A program made the translations under genes and the position numbers. Source: Desulfofustis limnaeus (GTDB taxonomy: Bacteria > Desulfobacterota > Desulfobulbia > Desulfobulbales > Desulfocapsaceae). From it: 64,000 nucleotides of DNA. The notes beneath the pieces are model-generated. The model ran no database searches. It had not been told where the DNA came from and saw only the letters and a program-made list of their open reading frames with translations. Below are positions 54,724 to 63,941 of the stretch, piece after piece; the stretch's first letter is position 1; each line of letters starts with the position of its first letter. The stretch covers positions 1,302,001 through 1,366,000 of the forward strand of contig NZ_AP025516.1 of NCBI RefSeq assembly GCF_023169885.1. Reading direction: 5' to 3'.

Positions 54724-55143
54724 TTTAGTATAGACATTATTGCCATCCCAAAAACCAGTTGGGTATTGAGCTTCGGGCATACCTCTTTGGTAATCTTCAG
54801 GACAACGATCTGACATATCCGTAACAGTAATTGTGATAGCTATGTTGGGATCGCTCGCCACCAAGGTGAATTCATTTTCTCCGGTCAAAGTAACCTCTCT
54901 CCAACCATCAGCCTCTAAATCAGCTTGTTCTATATCGGTGTGGCTGGGTATAGAAAAATAATCAGCAATGGCAGCGGCAATATTGTTGGCATCAGATTCC
55001 GCTTGCGAGCAGAAAGCTTTGTTACGATAGGCGATAAAGTTCGGAATGGCGATGGCTGCCAGGATACCGATGATCGCGATGACGATCATCAACTCGATCA
55101 GGGTGAAGCCTTTTTCGTTGTGGTTGATTCTCAGTTTTCTCAT
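54706..55143 (-). CDS. pilA: Type IV pilin PilA with IS-altered C-terminus
   Basis: Major-pilin-like precursor of 145 residues. Leader MRKLRINHNEKG is cut before FTLIELMIVIAIIGIL, with Glu at mature position 5, and the hydrophobic helix ends AIPNFIAYRNKAF. Two cysteines (C45, C114) could form one disulfide. The last five residues GFLEK and the TAG stop are encoded by the inverted repeat of the IS5 element; the rebuilt ancestral end is VYTKVVKE. GGAGG precedes the ATG and a sigma-54 promoter lies 74 bp upstream. Assembly into pili is expected from family; whether the changed tail matters is unknown. Confidence 0.93.
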   Translation of the reverse strand: MRKLRINHNEKGFTLIELMIVIAIIGILAAIAIPNFIAYRNKAFCSQAESDANNIAAAIADYFSIPSHTDIEQADLEADGWREVTLTGENEFTLVASDPNIAITITVTDMSDRCPEDYQRGMPEAQYPTGFWDGNNVYTKGFLEK

Positions 55144-55216
55144 GGTGTTTCCTCCCAGAAACGTGGTTTGGTTGTTGATGCCTCTTGAGCGGCATAGCTT
55201 GTTTTGGCTTATACAA

Positions 55217-55232
55217 GCAAGGATAGTGCCAA
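55217..55232 (-). promoter_or_regulatory. Sigma-54 (-24/-12) promoter of pilA
   Basis: On the minus strand TTGGCACTATCCTTGC: the -24 TGGCAC (55226-55231) and -12 TTGC (55217-55220) have exact 5-bp spacing. Transcription would start at about 55205, 60 bp before the ATG. This is the usual control of type IV pilins by PilR-type activators. Confidence 0.92.
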
Positions 55233-55381
55233 TGCGATCTGAATTGTTGTCATGGCGTAATATCTATGTTATTGCCGATAGTTAATGATGGCTGACAGTA
55301 GCTCGTTGATTGCATTGCGTCAATCATGAAGTGGATACAGACTCCAAAATATGCAGTAAATGTCAATAGATTCTCATTTGG

Positions 55382-55396
55382 TGACAAATTGTGTCA
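55382..55396. promoter_or_regulatory. Candidate activator (PilR-like) binding site
   Basis: TGACAAATTGTGTCA has 5-bp inverted arms TGACA/TGTCA around a 5-bp centre, and another TGTCA occurs 25 bp away (about 55356). It lies some 150 bp upstream of the sigma-54 core, a normal enhancer distance. It also lies 114 bp before the kinase gene. The rest of 55233-55509 shows no further signal I can support. Confidence 0.4.
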
Positions 55397-55509
55397 GTAA
55401 GGGGTGAGGGTAATTTCATTTGTTCGTATTTTCTCTATTGTATGATAAGGTTTTGTTATTACAAGGTATCACGTCGTAATGGAAAGTATGTCTGAAAAGG
55501 GCTGATACG

Positions 55510-57024
55510 GTGCGCTTCTCTGGGTTGACGTTATCAATTGTTGGAACCTTCCTGCTCGTGCTGAGTGGCGCGCTTTTGCTTGGCATCTTGGTCGTTGCCA
55601 TTTTTTGGCAAAACAGCTTGATCCAAGCTGAAGCTGAGCGCATTCGCTTGCTGATGGGTCGTGTTGAGTTGAACCTTGCCGATACGTATGAACATGGTGC
55701 ATTAGCTGCTTCTCCTGGTTTAAGAGATTTGCTTAGGGGAGAGGTTGCTGGCGATGCGGAGTTTTTGGATCTGGTGTTATTCGATGGAGCTTCCGCAGTC
55801 CATTCCAGCGAACGGGTCCTTTTGCCTTCTGTCGAACAGGTCGTCAGAAATAGTTCTTTTCGTGGACATGAGACAATTGTCTTGCAGGGGCTTTCGTGGG
55901 CTGTGCTGACGCCTGGGCGGCAGATGATGATTGTTGCCCGTCCTGTGGTTCTTGGGGGAGTTAAGAAAGGCGCTTTGGCAGCGGCTGTCGATCTTCGACC
56001 TTTGTATAAGAAGCTCCGAGGCGACTTCCGTTTGGTTGGCCTTTATCTGCTTCTCAATATCGTGGTCTTTTCCGTTGTTGGGCTGTATCGGATGATCAGC
56101 CTGGTCTTGCGGCCTATTGAGCGGATGGTGACTATCTCAGAGTCTTATTCAGTTACGGGTGGGACGTATTTTTCCGGGGGGAGCGGCAGTGAGTTCGGGC
56201 GGTTGTCCATGGCGCTCAACTCGATGCTGCTGCGCATCGAAATGGACCGCAACGAGCTGCGCCGGATTGTGCAATCACTGGCCGAGACCAATGATGAGTT
56301 GCGTCGGGTGCAGAATGAAGTGGTTCGGGCGGAAAAGTTCGCTGCAGTTGGGCGGCTGTCGGCCGGCCTGGCCCATGAAATCGGCAATCCGTTAGGTATT
56401 GTCCATGGTTATGTGGAACTGTTGAGACAGCCTGATCTGTCGTCTGATGATCGGCGGCAGTTTGCCGAACGGGCGTTGAGCGAATTGAATCGGATTGATC
56501 GATTGATTCGACGTTTGCTGGATTTTACCAGATCGCAGCCGCGACAAAATGAAGCGTTTGTTCTGCGAGAGATCGTAAGAGAAGTGACGGATATGTTTGC
56601 TGACCAGGTTCGCCGTGCCGGGATCGAGCTGGTTGTGGAAGGTGATTGCCACACCATGCTTATGGGGGATCGAGACGGGTTGAAACAGGTTCTGATCAAT
56701 TGCGTTTTGAACAGCATCGATGCCATTGAAATGTCGGGGAAACGGGGTGGGGGGAAGATTTGTGTGCAGATCGTCGAAAAGAAGACGTCGGATGATGATC
56801 GCTGGGTGACAATTTCTGTCAGTGACAATGGGGTGGGAATTGACGTTGCCGACAAGTCATTGCTTTTTGAGCCGTTTTTTACCACGAAAGAGCCGGGACG
56901 GGGGACGGGATTGGGGCTATCCGTGTCGCACACCATCGTCGAGGCTCACGGGGGGCGCATGAATATTGACGGAACCGTTGGCAATGGAGCAACGGTAACC
57001 ATCGAATTACCGATTAAAAACTGA
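55510..57024 (+). CDS. Membrane sensor histidine kinase, PilS/NtrB-like
   Basis: Protein of 504 residues: helix 1 (about 8-32), an extracytoplasmic sensing region (33-170), helix 2 (about 175-200), a HAMP-like linker with RPIERMVTISESY, a coiled coil, then the kinase core. The H-box is GLAHEIGNPLGIVHG with H289; N-box NCVLNSIDAIE, G1 SDNGVGI, F-box FEPFFTTKEPGRGTGLGLS. Start is GTG 55510. It is divergent from sigma-54-driven pilA, so it may feed a PilR-type activator, but no response regulator lies in the window. Confidence 0.88.
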   Translation: MRFSGLTLSIVGTFLLVLSGALLLGILVVAIFWQNSLIQAEAERIRLLMGRVELNLADTYEHGALAASPGLRDLLRGEVAGDAEFLDLVLFDGASAVHSSERVLLPSVEQVVRNSSFRGHETIVLQGLSWAVLTPGRQMMIVARPVVLGGVKKGALAAAVDLRPLYKKLRGDFRLVGLYLLLNIVVFSVVGLYRMISLVLRPIERMVTISESYSVTGGTYFSGGSGSEFGRLSMALNSMLLRIEMDRNELRRIVQSLAETNDELRRVQNEVVRAEKFAAVGRLSAGLAHEIGNPLGIVHGYVELLRQPDLSSDDRRQFAERALSELNRIDRLIRRLLDFTRSQPRQNEAFVLREIVREVTDMFADQVRRAGIELVVEGDCHTMLMGDRDGLKQVLINCVLNSIDAIEMSGKRGGGKICVQIVEKKTSDDDRWVTISVSDNGVGIDVADKSLLFEPFFTTKEPGRGTGLGLSVSHTIVEAHGGRMNIDGTVGNGATVTIELPIKN

Positions 57025-57032
57025 GAACGGGG

Positions 57033-57092
57033 AAACCTGCTCCATCAATCAGTCCAGGGGGCGCTGGTTCTGAAGCTTGATGGAGCAGGTTT
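57033..57092. terminator. Long inverted repeat between convergent genes
   Basis: AAACCTGCTCCATCAA (57033-57048) pairs perfectly with 57077-57092; inside, TCAG/CTGA and CCAG/CTGG extend the hairpin. It lies between the ends of the kinase and pilY1 genes and may end both transcripts, although neither side has a clear U-tract. Confidence 0.55.
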
Positions 57093-57113
57093 AGGCCTCA
57101 AGGCCATGTTTTG

Positions 57114-60100
57114 CTAGGGTTGGTTTGACTCACGTTGTTTCCAGGATGCCCGGCCCGATTTTGTGGGCAGCGGGGTGTCCTGTTCAACTCTGATGATATC
57201 GCCCGTACTCGTCTGTACGAACGCTGTTGAGCCATCGGCTCCACCAACATGGAGGTTGGGGGTGGTGGCCAAACCTTCACCCAGCGAAAGTTTGCGCAAA
57301 CTCATGTTGTGCGTCTCACCCTCAAACACCATCTCTCTGGTGCCAAAGATGCTCTCATAAAAGGCGGTGCCGGTCTCGTAATAGAGACCCCACAGGTAGC
57401 TTTCACCACCGGCGATGCAGATATTTGACGATGGGATGAAGGTGGTGAACGAAAGGACGCCACCCAGTAATGTCGCCTGGCCGAGGTTTCTTTCCCCTTC
57501 GGGGGCTCCGGAATCAGAGAGGAAATCCAAGACCCAGCCGCCTTTGAGTCGTTGGTCGTCTACCACCTGTTGCCAACTGGAGGCGGGGCCGCCCATGCTA
57601 ACGGTACGGTTGGCGTCGGTAAATATCTGGAAATTGGTGGTGTCGATCAAATCGTTGGTTCGATCCACATCCCACCAGAGTTTGCTGCCGTTCCCATCGA
57701 TGGGTTCTTTTATCCCGTAGTAACTTTGAACACTGAGATCCAGTGCGTCGGAGGTCGTGAAGTATCTTCCCGTGCCAAAGAACACCCAGTTTCTGCCGGT
57801 TCCGTCGACAGCTGCGGTCGGGGCAGCGGTAATGGGGCGCTCGGCGTCGATGACGATACTGTCGGCAACCCACAATTCGGGGTCTGCAATATCGTCAAAA
57901 ACGATGCGCCTGAGTACGCCGCCGTATCCGTCTCCGAGACTGCCACTGACGGTACCGTAATAAAGGACGTCTGCGTTGTAGTCCAAGTCGAAGTCGACGG
58001 TGATGGGGTCACTGATGAATGAATCAGGCTCCGTATCAGGGAGCGTGAAATAGGGCAGCAGATCATGTACCAGAACGCCATTTGCATTCAATGACCATAA
58101 CTCGTTATAGGTGCCGAGCTTCACCATGTCGACCATGTAGAAGTTTCCTCTTTGCTCACTGTCGACAACATTCAGGAGGGTGTTGACCGGTTCGCCGTTG
58201 GCATCCGCCGGTCCCGAACCGAAGGCGAGGAACCATCGATTTTCCCCGAAAGCCGGATTGGTATTATTGTAATCTCCAAAAGACATGTCTCCATTACCAT
58301 CTTTCATCACAACCATGGTTGGATAGCTGGTGGAAAAGCCCATGTCCGGCATGATGAGCTCGGCCAACAGCGTGGGCTTTTGCTCGGGGTCGGTGATATC
58401 GAAGATGATAAAGGCGGATTTCATGGTCGGGTCGTCCGTGGTTGGCGATGGTCCGTCCAACTTATCGATATCTGCCTGGATGCTGGCACCTCCCAGGCGC
58501 ATGCCGACTACCATGATAGTACCCCAGCCGTTGACATGGACATCATCGGGCGTGAAGATCTTGGCGTCAAATATGCGCGGCTTGTGATCAACGAAATAGA
58601 TATGGTTGTAATTCACCTCGGTGAGCCAATAGAGGTGGGGTAAGAGATTGTATGGTACATAGGCCCACAGCTCAGCGCCCAGTTCCGGTTGGTCGGTGGC
58701 AGCATCCGAGATACACGGCGTATCCCGGTTGGTGCTGGTCGGATCGATTGGGTTGTAGGTGGGGTCGAGTTCGCGGCAGAACTGCTTCTGGAACGAATCG
58801 TAGAAGCCGCCGTTGAAGGCGTGCAGCATGCCATCGTTTGCGCCGGCGTAGATAACATTGCGGCGTTTCTGATACGTTCGGTAGAACTGTTGATACGATG
58901 GATCCTTGTACAGCAGATGATAGGCCTCTGCCGGAGCGCCGACGGCGGTTGGGGTTGAATAGGCGATGTCGCCGAGTCGCCAGGTTTCACCTTCAAAGCG
59001 GCGGGCTCGCATTTCCGTTCCGGGGATGTCGCTCCCGTTCAGCTCCAGCGGTTCCGGAGTGCCGTTTTCGTCGACGTAATCGTAACCGCGGATCCAATTG
59101 ATCTCCCGTTCGGTCTGGGCCAGTAGAAACTGCTTGAAGAGATCTTCATCAGCGGCAAGCGTATTGATGGCCGTTGGCCGGTCGGCAAAGGATGGATAGA
59201 GGTGCAAGTAGCTGTAGAATTCCGAGGTGTTGGCGATTGTGGCGTCAAATGTCGCCAATGAAGGTGGAGCGATGCTCGGCCAGACGAAATCTTTTATCTC
59301 GGTATCATCGACGATGCCGTTTCTGTTCCCGTCCACCCAGGTGAAGATGAATCTTCTGGCGTCGTCGGAATTGAATACGCTTCGTTGGGTGATGATATCG
59401 GCACCGGGGATGGTGTTGAGCCAATCGGAAGAATTCCAGAGAAACCGAACATTTTCGTTAGAGACACTGGTGGCGACGTTGAACTGTCTTTCCTGCGGGT
59501 CGAGCACACCGTTGCCGTTGACGTCATAATAGCGATCGAACGAGCCGTTGTTGAAGACGATAATGGCGTCAAGTTGGGACAAGAATGCGTCAGAGGCAGG
59601 ATTCGAGCTGGTAACACAACTTGCGTATTCGGTGTCGAGCACACCGTTGCCGTTGCTGTCCTCGGTAATGGTGATGCCGTTGATCTCCACGGTGTCGAGG
59701 GTGCAGTTCATGTTGACATCTTCGTGGTAGACACGGCCATTGTTGTCCAGGTCGGGCCCGATCACGTCCAGTTTTTTGTTGGGATTGGTGTCTTCCCGCA
59801 TATTGCCGTAAGAATCGACCATGAAACTGTGAATCTGGCCGACCCAGGAAACGGTATTGGCGTTGGTGGTTGTGTCGGTTTTTTCCGGGTAGAAGATGGA
59901 TTGATAGATGGCACCTTCACCGCTTCGGGTATTGGAGATAACTGATGCGGCGGTACCCGATGAGGCGCGGTTGAGGATATCGGCGAACGATCGGTTCAAT
60001 TGTTCTTCCAGGCGCAGCGGGTTGGTGACGAAAAAATAGGTGTCCGGAGTGCCGTTGTTAGTAGAGTCCCACTCCTGTTGAGAGGTGGGACCGTCAATTC

Positions 60101-62963
60101 CGTCTATTTCCTCATAACCACCCCATTTAGCAGCATACCAGAGGGGGTCCTTCAGGAGTTCTGCGGCCGATGCGTTATCGTCTTCCGATGGTGAAAATAT
60201 GAGAGTGTCAGATTGAGGGAGCCGAACCGATGCAGGGATTCGGGAAGGATACGTCAACGTGTCCAAATCGCGTACCACCAGATGAGGCCCATCATTGGTT
60301 GTGCCTGAGATGATAAACCCCAAATGTTGAATATAGGAGCCGGATGCATAGATAGATGTAAGGGTTACTCTGACTTGGGAGGCCAGAAGCGGGTCGCTGA
60401 CATCGTTTCCATCGCCATCTATCAATTGATATTCGTAGGTGACGATAGCATCCATGTCATGGTCGGCACCTTGTTCAACGTCCTCAAAGTTAATACGAAA
60501 TCTTCCATATGATGGAGTTAATGTCTCCACAAAAAAATCAACAATGGTGTTGGCGGGCTGGTATGGCCAAAGATCGTTAGTTGAAGCGTTTGAGTAACCG
60601 TTCTCACTTATGGTTTTTCCGAATGGCACTAACGTGATGGGGCGCTCATCAGGGCCAACTCTCAATTCGATACGTGGAAGCGGGGAGGCGAGGGCGACGG
60701 AATAGGTGGTGACTTTCTGGTCTTCCTCCACGCTGGGTTGAAGATCTGTGGTTCGGCCGTAATATGCTACGGCAGCAGAATAATAGCCCCCTCTCTTGGT
60801 TGGTTCCTCCGGGCAGAGTCCGCGAATGCTTCCCAAGCTAGTGACGTCTTTTTCTGAGCAGATGCCGTCAAAGGTGGCTTCGCTCTGACCTATGTACTTA
60901 TCGCCGCTCAGACCTTCAGCGGTGGAAATCTCGTCGGCCAAGGTACTTACATTCAGGCCGCTTAAATCAGTTGTTATTCCTGATCCAAAATGAGCATTGA
61001 TCCCCGGCAGTTGATCGGTATCGAATGAAGGGTTGATGTCACTCAAGACCAGCATGTAGGGTTGGGCGCAATAATCGAAGCCAGTGTCCGGGTCGTAAGG
61101 ATCATTCCATGCTGGACGAGGAAGCCCAAGGGTGCTGTCGTCATTGCCGGACGTGGCAATGTTGAATGCTGTGGTTGGAGCTGCTTTTCCGGCAAAGTAG
61201 CGGAGGGATTCATACATCATCTCGCCGATGGGGTTACCCCAGTCGCGGCACTGTCCTTCTGTCATCGGACCGCTTGTAATCCAGCCGCAATTGAGGTTGT
61301 AGTTATGCACTGAGTAGTTATAACCGAAAATTCTTAATTTATTGATGGTTTGGATGATGCCGTTGGTTGAGGTGTTGAACTGGCCGGTATTTGCGATAAT
61401 TTCATCGGAAATCTCGCCAATATTTTTGCGCAGCACACCTGCGGACGTGTTTTTGGCATACGATCCGGTCATCAAGCCGAAATACATGCGATTGGACTCA
61501 CCGTGTCGCTGTAGCAGCCCGATCGGTTTGTACTGGCCATTTGGATATTGCTTACAGTTCGCTTCCAGGCCAATCGAGGGATCGCACACTTTGACACGGA
61601 CGTGTCGATCTACTATCAGTGATTCTTGGGGCCTGAGGCGGTATGTTGCCACACGAAGATCGGAAAATTTCTGAGCTGGAGTAATTTGCCATGCATTGCC
61701 GGAATCTGGACCATTCCAGTAGAGATAGTATCTGTCTCCCCCCGTGGCTTCTTCCATGCGAAATTCAATAGTATGCGTTGAATTAGCTTCAAAATCAATG
61801 CTGCCAACATGGGTTGGTATTCCTCCAGTAGTGGTGCCATCAGCCCCATGGGCGCCATAATAACCAATTACTCTTTCGTTTGGTGTGCCGCCGTCAATAA
61901 TGACCTCAACCGCATCGTCCCCATCAACTCCGAAATAGTAGGTTCCTGCAGCGCTGATCTCTAGGAGGCCAGTGAAGATAGCAAGGTAGCGCTCTTGATC
62001 GGCGTCGTTCGCATCATAAGGATTATAATCGTTTCCAAAGGGATTGCCGGCACCATCAATAGCTCCGAAGTCGGTTGAACTGGGAGAGGGATATCTCTGA
62101 CTTTGTTGGTTTCGTGCGGTGTAATTGAGCCACGGGCCTTCACCGAACAAGTTTCCCGCGTGAGCATAGTTCATCACAAGCGTTTCGAATTCGTCATGAT
62201 TGTTCGGGTGAGCAGGGAAGGTGCCGCCGGTGACCTGAATAGAATTGTCGGCCACCGGGGATTCTTTTGCCACCCACTGCCAGATGCGGTTCGGGTTGTT
62301 GAGCGCATACCTCAGCAACGGCGGACTACTGGAACCGACCAGGGTGGTGGAGGCGAACAGGTGGCGGAGGCCGCTTCCTGTCGGGGGGGCGGTAAACGGG
62401 GTGTAGTCGGCGATATCGTATCCGTCTATAGCGACGCTCGTATACTCTTTGCCCCAGGAATGGGCGTCCTGGGGGATGAAGACTCTTTGCAGAACGGTTT
62501 CGGTTGTTGTGTCAGTTGAGCGGTAGCCGCCGTAGAGGACTTTACGCATGGTATCCATGCGGGACATGGTCAGATAGTTGAGAAAATCGCCGCTCCATTG
62601 CCCTGCTCCCGAACAGGTCTTGTCGTCGGTCTCGGAAACGGGGTCGAAACGTGGTTGGGTAGCAGCGCTGTTGTAAACGTAGCATTTATAACTGTCAAAG
62701 TAACCGTAGTAGTCGATGGAGGGGGTGTAGCGGATATCGAGGATGCCGTCCTCGTTCAAGTCCGAGGCATCGTTATAGGCCTCGTAGTAAAGTTTGTGGT
62801 CTCGGCCCATGACCAGCATGACCAGGGGCGGCGCTCCGGAACTGATAAAGGGCGGAACGGCGACGTAGTCGGCACCAACGGCGGCCCAGGAAGGGCGAAT
62901 GCCCGGCAGACACAGACCGAGTATGCCGAGAAAACAGACGAAGGGCTTGATATTCTTGTGCAT
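57114..62963 (-). CDS. pilY1: PilY1/PilC-like pilus tip protein with PA14-like domain
   Basis: Secreted protein of 1949 residues, longer than typical PilY1 (about 1150). Signal peptide ends near PSWA (27). Residues about 268-440 form a PA14-like insertion (AGTYYFGVDGDDAVEVIIDG, HTIEFRMEEATGGDRYYLYW in part as DRYYLYWNGPDSGN). Several Asp-rich calcium-type loops follow (DSNGNGVLDTE, DVNGNGVLDPQER, DGNRNGIVDDTE). The C-terminal third (from about 1370) is the PilC beta-propeller: NVIYAGANDGMLHAFNGG and WVFFGTGRYFTTSD. PilY1 proteins sit at the pilus tip and act in assembly, adhesion and sensing. AGGTGA precedes the ATG. Confidence 0.93.
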   Translation of the reverse strand: MHKNIKPFVCFLGILGLCLPGIRPSWAAVGADYVAVPPFISSGAPPLVMLVMGRDHKLYYEAYNDASDLNEDGILDIRYTPSIDYYGYFDSYKCYVYNSAATQPRFDPVSETDDKTCSGAGQWSGDFLNYLTMSRMDTMRKVLYGGYRSTDTTTETVLQRVFIPQDAHSWGKEYTSVAIDGYDIADYTPFTAPPTGSGLRHLFASTTLVGSSSPPLLRYALNNPNRIWQWVAKESPVADNSIQVTGGTFPAHPNNHDEFETLVMNYAHAGNLFGEGPWLNYTARNQQSQRYPSPSSTDFGAIDGAGNPFGNDYNPYDANDADQERYLAIFTGLLEISAAGTYYFGVDGDDAVEVIIDGGTPNERVIGYYGAHGADGTTTGGIPTHVGSIDFEANSTHTIEFRMEEATGGDRYYLYWNGPDSGNAWQITPAQKFSDLRVATYRLRPQESLIVDRHVRVKVCDPSIGLEANCKQYPNGQYKPIGLLQRHGESNRMYFGLMTGSYAKNTSAGVLRKNIGEISDEIIANTGQFNTSTNGIIQTINKLRIFGYNYSVHNYNLNCGWITSGPMTEGQCRDWGNPIGEMMYESLRYFAGKAAPTTAFNIATSGNDDSTLGLPRPAWNDPYDPDTGFDYCAQPYMLVLSDINPSFDTDQLPGINAHFGSGITTDLSGLNVSTLADEISTAEGLSGDKYIGQSEATFDGICSEKDVTSLGSIRGLCPEEPTKRGGYYSAAVAYYGRTTDLQPSVEEDQKVTTYSVALASPLPRIELRVGPDERPITLVPFGKTISENGYSNASTNDLWPYQPANTIVDFFVETLTPSYGRFRINFEDVEQGADHDMDAIVTYEYQLIDGDGNDVSDPLLASQVRVTLTSIYASGSYIQHLGFIISGTTNDGPHLVVRDLDTLTYPSRIPASVRLPQSDTLIFSPSEDDNASAAELLKDPLWYAAKWGGYEEIDGIDGPTSQQEWDSTNNGTPDTYFFVTNPLRLEEQLNRSFADILNRASSGTAASVISNTRSGEGAIYQSIFYPEKTDTTTNANTVSWVGQIHSFMVDSYGNMREDTNPNKKLDVIGPDLDNNGRVYHEDVNMNCTLDTVEINGITITEDSNGNGVLDTEYASCVTSSNPASDAFLSQLDAIIVFNNGSFDRYYDVNGNGVLDPQERQFNVATSVSNENVRFLWNSSDWLNTIPGADIITQRSVFNSDDARRFIFTWVDGNRNGIVDDTEIKDFVWPSIAPPSLATFDATIANTSEFYSYLHLYPSFADRPTAINTLAADEDLFKQFLLAQTEREINWIRGYDYVDENGTPEPLELNGSDIPGTEMRARRFEGETWRLGDIAYSTPTAVGAPAEAYHLLYKDPSYQQFYRTYQKRRNVIYAGANDGMLHAFNGGFYDSFQKQFCRELDPTYNPIDPTSTNRDTPCISDAATDQPELGAELWAYVPYNLLPHLYWLTEVNYNHIYFVDHKPRIFDAKIFTPDDVHVNGWGTIMVVGMRLGGASIQADIDKLDGPSPTTDDPTMKSAFIIFDITDPEQKPTLLAELIMPDMGFSTSYPTMVVMKDGNGDMSFGDYNNTNPAFGENRWFLAFGSGPADANGEPVNTLLNVVDSEQRGNFYMVDMVKLGTYNELWSLNANGVLVHDLLPYFTLPDTEPDSFISDPITVDFDLDYNADVLYYGTVSGSLGDGYGGVLRRIVFDDIADPELWVADSIVIDAERPITAAPTAAVDGTGRNWVFFGTGRYFTTSDALDLSVQSYYGIKEPIDGNGSKLWWDVDRTNDLIDTTNFQIFTDANRTVSMGGPASSWQQVVDDQRLKGGWVLDFLSDSGAPEGERNLGQATLLGGVLSFTTFIPSSNICIAGGESYLWGLYYETGTAFYESIFGTREMVFEGETHNMSLRKLSLGEGLATTPNLHVGGADGSTAFVQTSTGDIIRVEQDTPLPTKSGRASWKQRESNQP

Positions 62964-62974
62964 AACGTCACCTA

Positions 62975-63301
62975 TTACCGATTGTTCTTTGTTTTTTCCA
63001 ACTGATAGATGCGGTTCCCCTGGATTTTGGCAACGACCTGGTCGCCACGCTGGAGGGTGGATGCTGAAATCGGGGTTTTGTAGGTTGCGCCTTCTTTTTG
63101 ATAGACCAAAGCCATCTTGGCATCAGGCATGATCGTGTAGGTGACGTAGTCAATGGCTAGATAGTTGTAGGAGGAATCCGACCACGGGGCTCGGGTTATC
63201 GTCCCGCTCTTCCAGACACCGACGGCGACAGCGCTTTGACACAGCAGAAACAAGGCGAGTACCATCACCAGCAGCTGAAGGCCAGTAACTTTTATTTTCA
63301 T
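62975..63301 (-). CDS. Small secreted protein of the pilus operon
   Basis: Protein of 108 residues between pilX and pilY1. Signal peptide MKIKVTGLQLLVMVLALFLL to about residue 26 (SAVA cleavage), then a small beta-rich domain with IDYVTYTIMPDAKMALVY and ASTLQRGDQVVAKIQGNRIY. AGGTGA lies before ATG 63301; the frame continues upstream to 63379 but that part lacks a signal peptide at its start. No family recognised. It overlaps nothing and ends 11 bp before pilY1, so cotranscription is almost certain. Confidence 0.75.
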   Translation of the reverse strand: MKIKVTGLQLLVMVLALFLLCQSAVAVGVWKSGTITRAPWSDSSYNYLAIDYVTYTIMPDAKMALVYQKEGATYKTPISASTLQRGDQVVAKIQGNRIYQLEKTKNNR

Positions 63302-63333
63302 GTCCGTCACCTGGGATATAGTTGGTTCATGGA

Positions 63334-63933
63334 TCAATAACAGCCTGAAGGGTCTTCCATGCCGATGACATGTCGCCACTGCACACGGACGATGGCTTCA
63401 TCTCCCTTTGGACCTTTGGCCTGTGCGTGAATTTCGTGGAGGTAGGCGGCGCCCCCGGTGGCGGCGCCCTTTCCTCGACCTTCGTAGCCAGCTGCCATTT
63501 GAATGGCGGAGCCAGGAGCGTAGGCAAGATCGCCAAACAAGCTCATGTTGGATCGTTCCGCCGTGCTGTCGGCTGCACAGTTGGCGGCCGGCCAGCAAAA
63601 GTCTCGAACCAGGTCGTCAGGATAGGGTTGGGTTGGCTCGGTGTCATTGTGGAACACGTCCGGGGTATTCACCGAGACCCTGCTGGTTATGGCGGTTGCG
63701 GTGATCGGCCCGCAGGAAAAGTTGTACTCCAGCAACTCGCTGCCCAGTTCGGTGCTGCCGTCAGCCTGGTAGAACGTTCGTTTGGCGCTCCAATCATTGC
63801 CGGCTATCTGCTTTTCAAAGATCGAGGTGCTTATCCCGGCGACACCGATAAGCGAGAGGATCACCAGGATCATCAGCGCGATCACCAGGGCGAATCCCTC
63901 CTGGTTTTTTGCGAGCTTGGTTAAGAGATTCAT
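63334..63933 (-). CDS. pilX: PilX-like minor pilin
   Basis: Protein of 199 residues with a class III-like prepilin N-terminus: NQEG followed by the hydrophobic FALVIALMILVILSLIGVAG and SIFEKQIAGNDWSAKRTFYQAD, the PilX N-terminal domain pattern. The mature helix lacks Glu5, as usual for PilX/PilK-type proteins. PilX works with PilV, PilW and PilY1 in priming pilus assembly. It contains several cysteines (CGP, FCWPAANCAAD). Confidence 0.88.
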   Translation of the reverse strand: MNLLTKLAKNQEGFALVIALMILVILSLIGVAGISTSIFEKQIAGNDWSAKRTFYQADGSTELGSELLEYNFSCGPITATAITSRVSVNTPDVFHNDTEPTQPYPDDLVRDFCWPAANCAADSTAERSNMSLFGDLAYAPGSAIQMAAGYEGRGKGAATGGAAYLHEIHAQAKGPKGDEAIVRVQWRHVIGMEDPSGCY

Positions 63934-63941
63934 GCCGCCCT

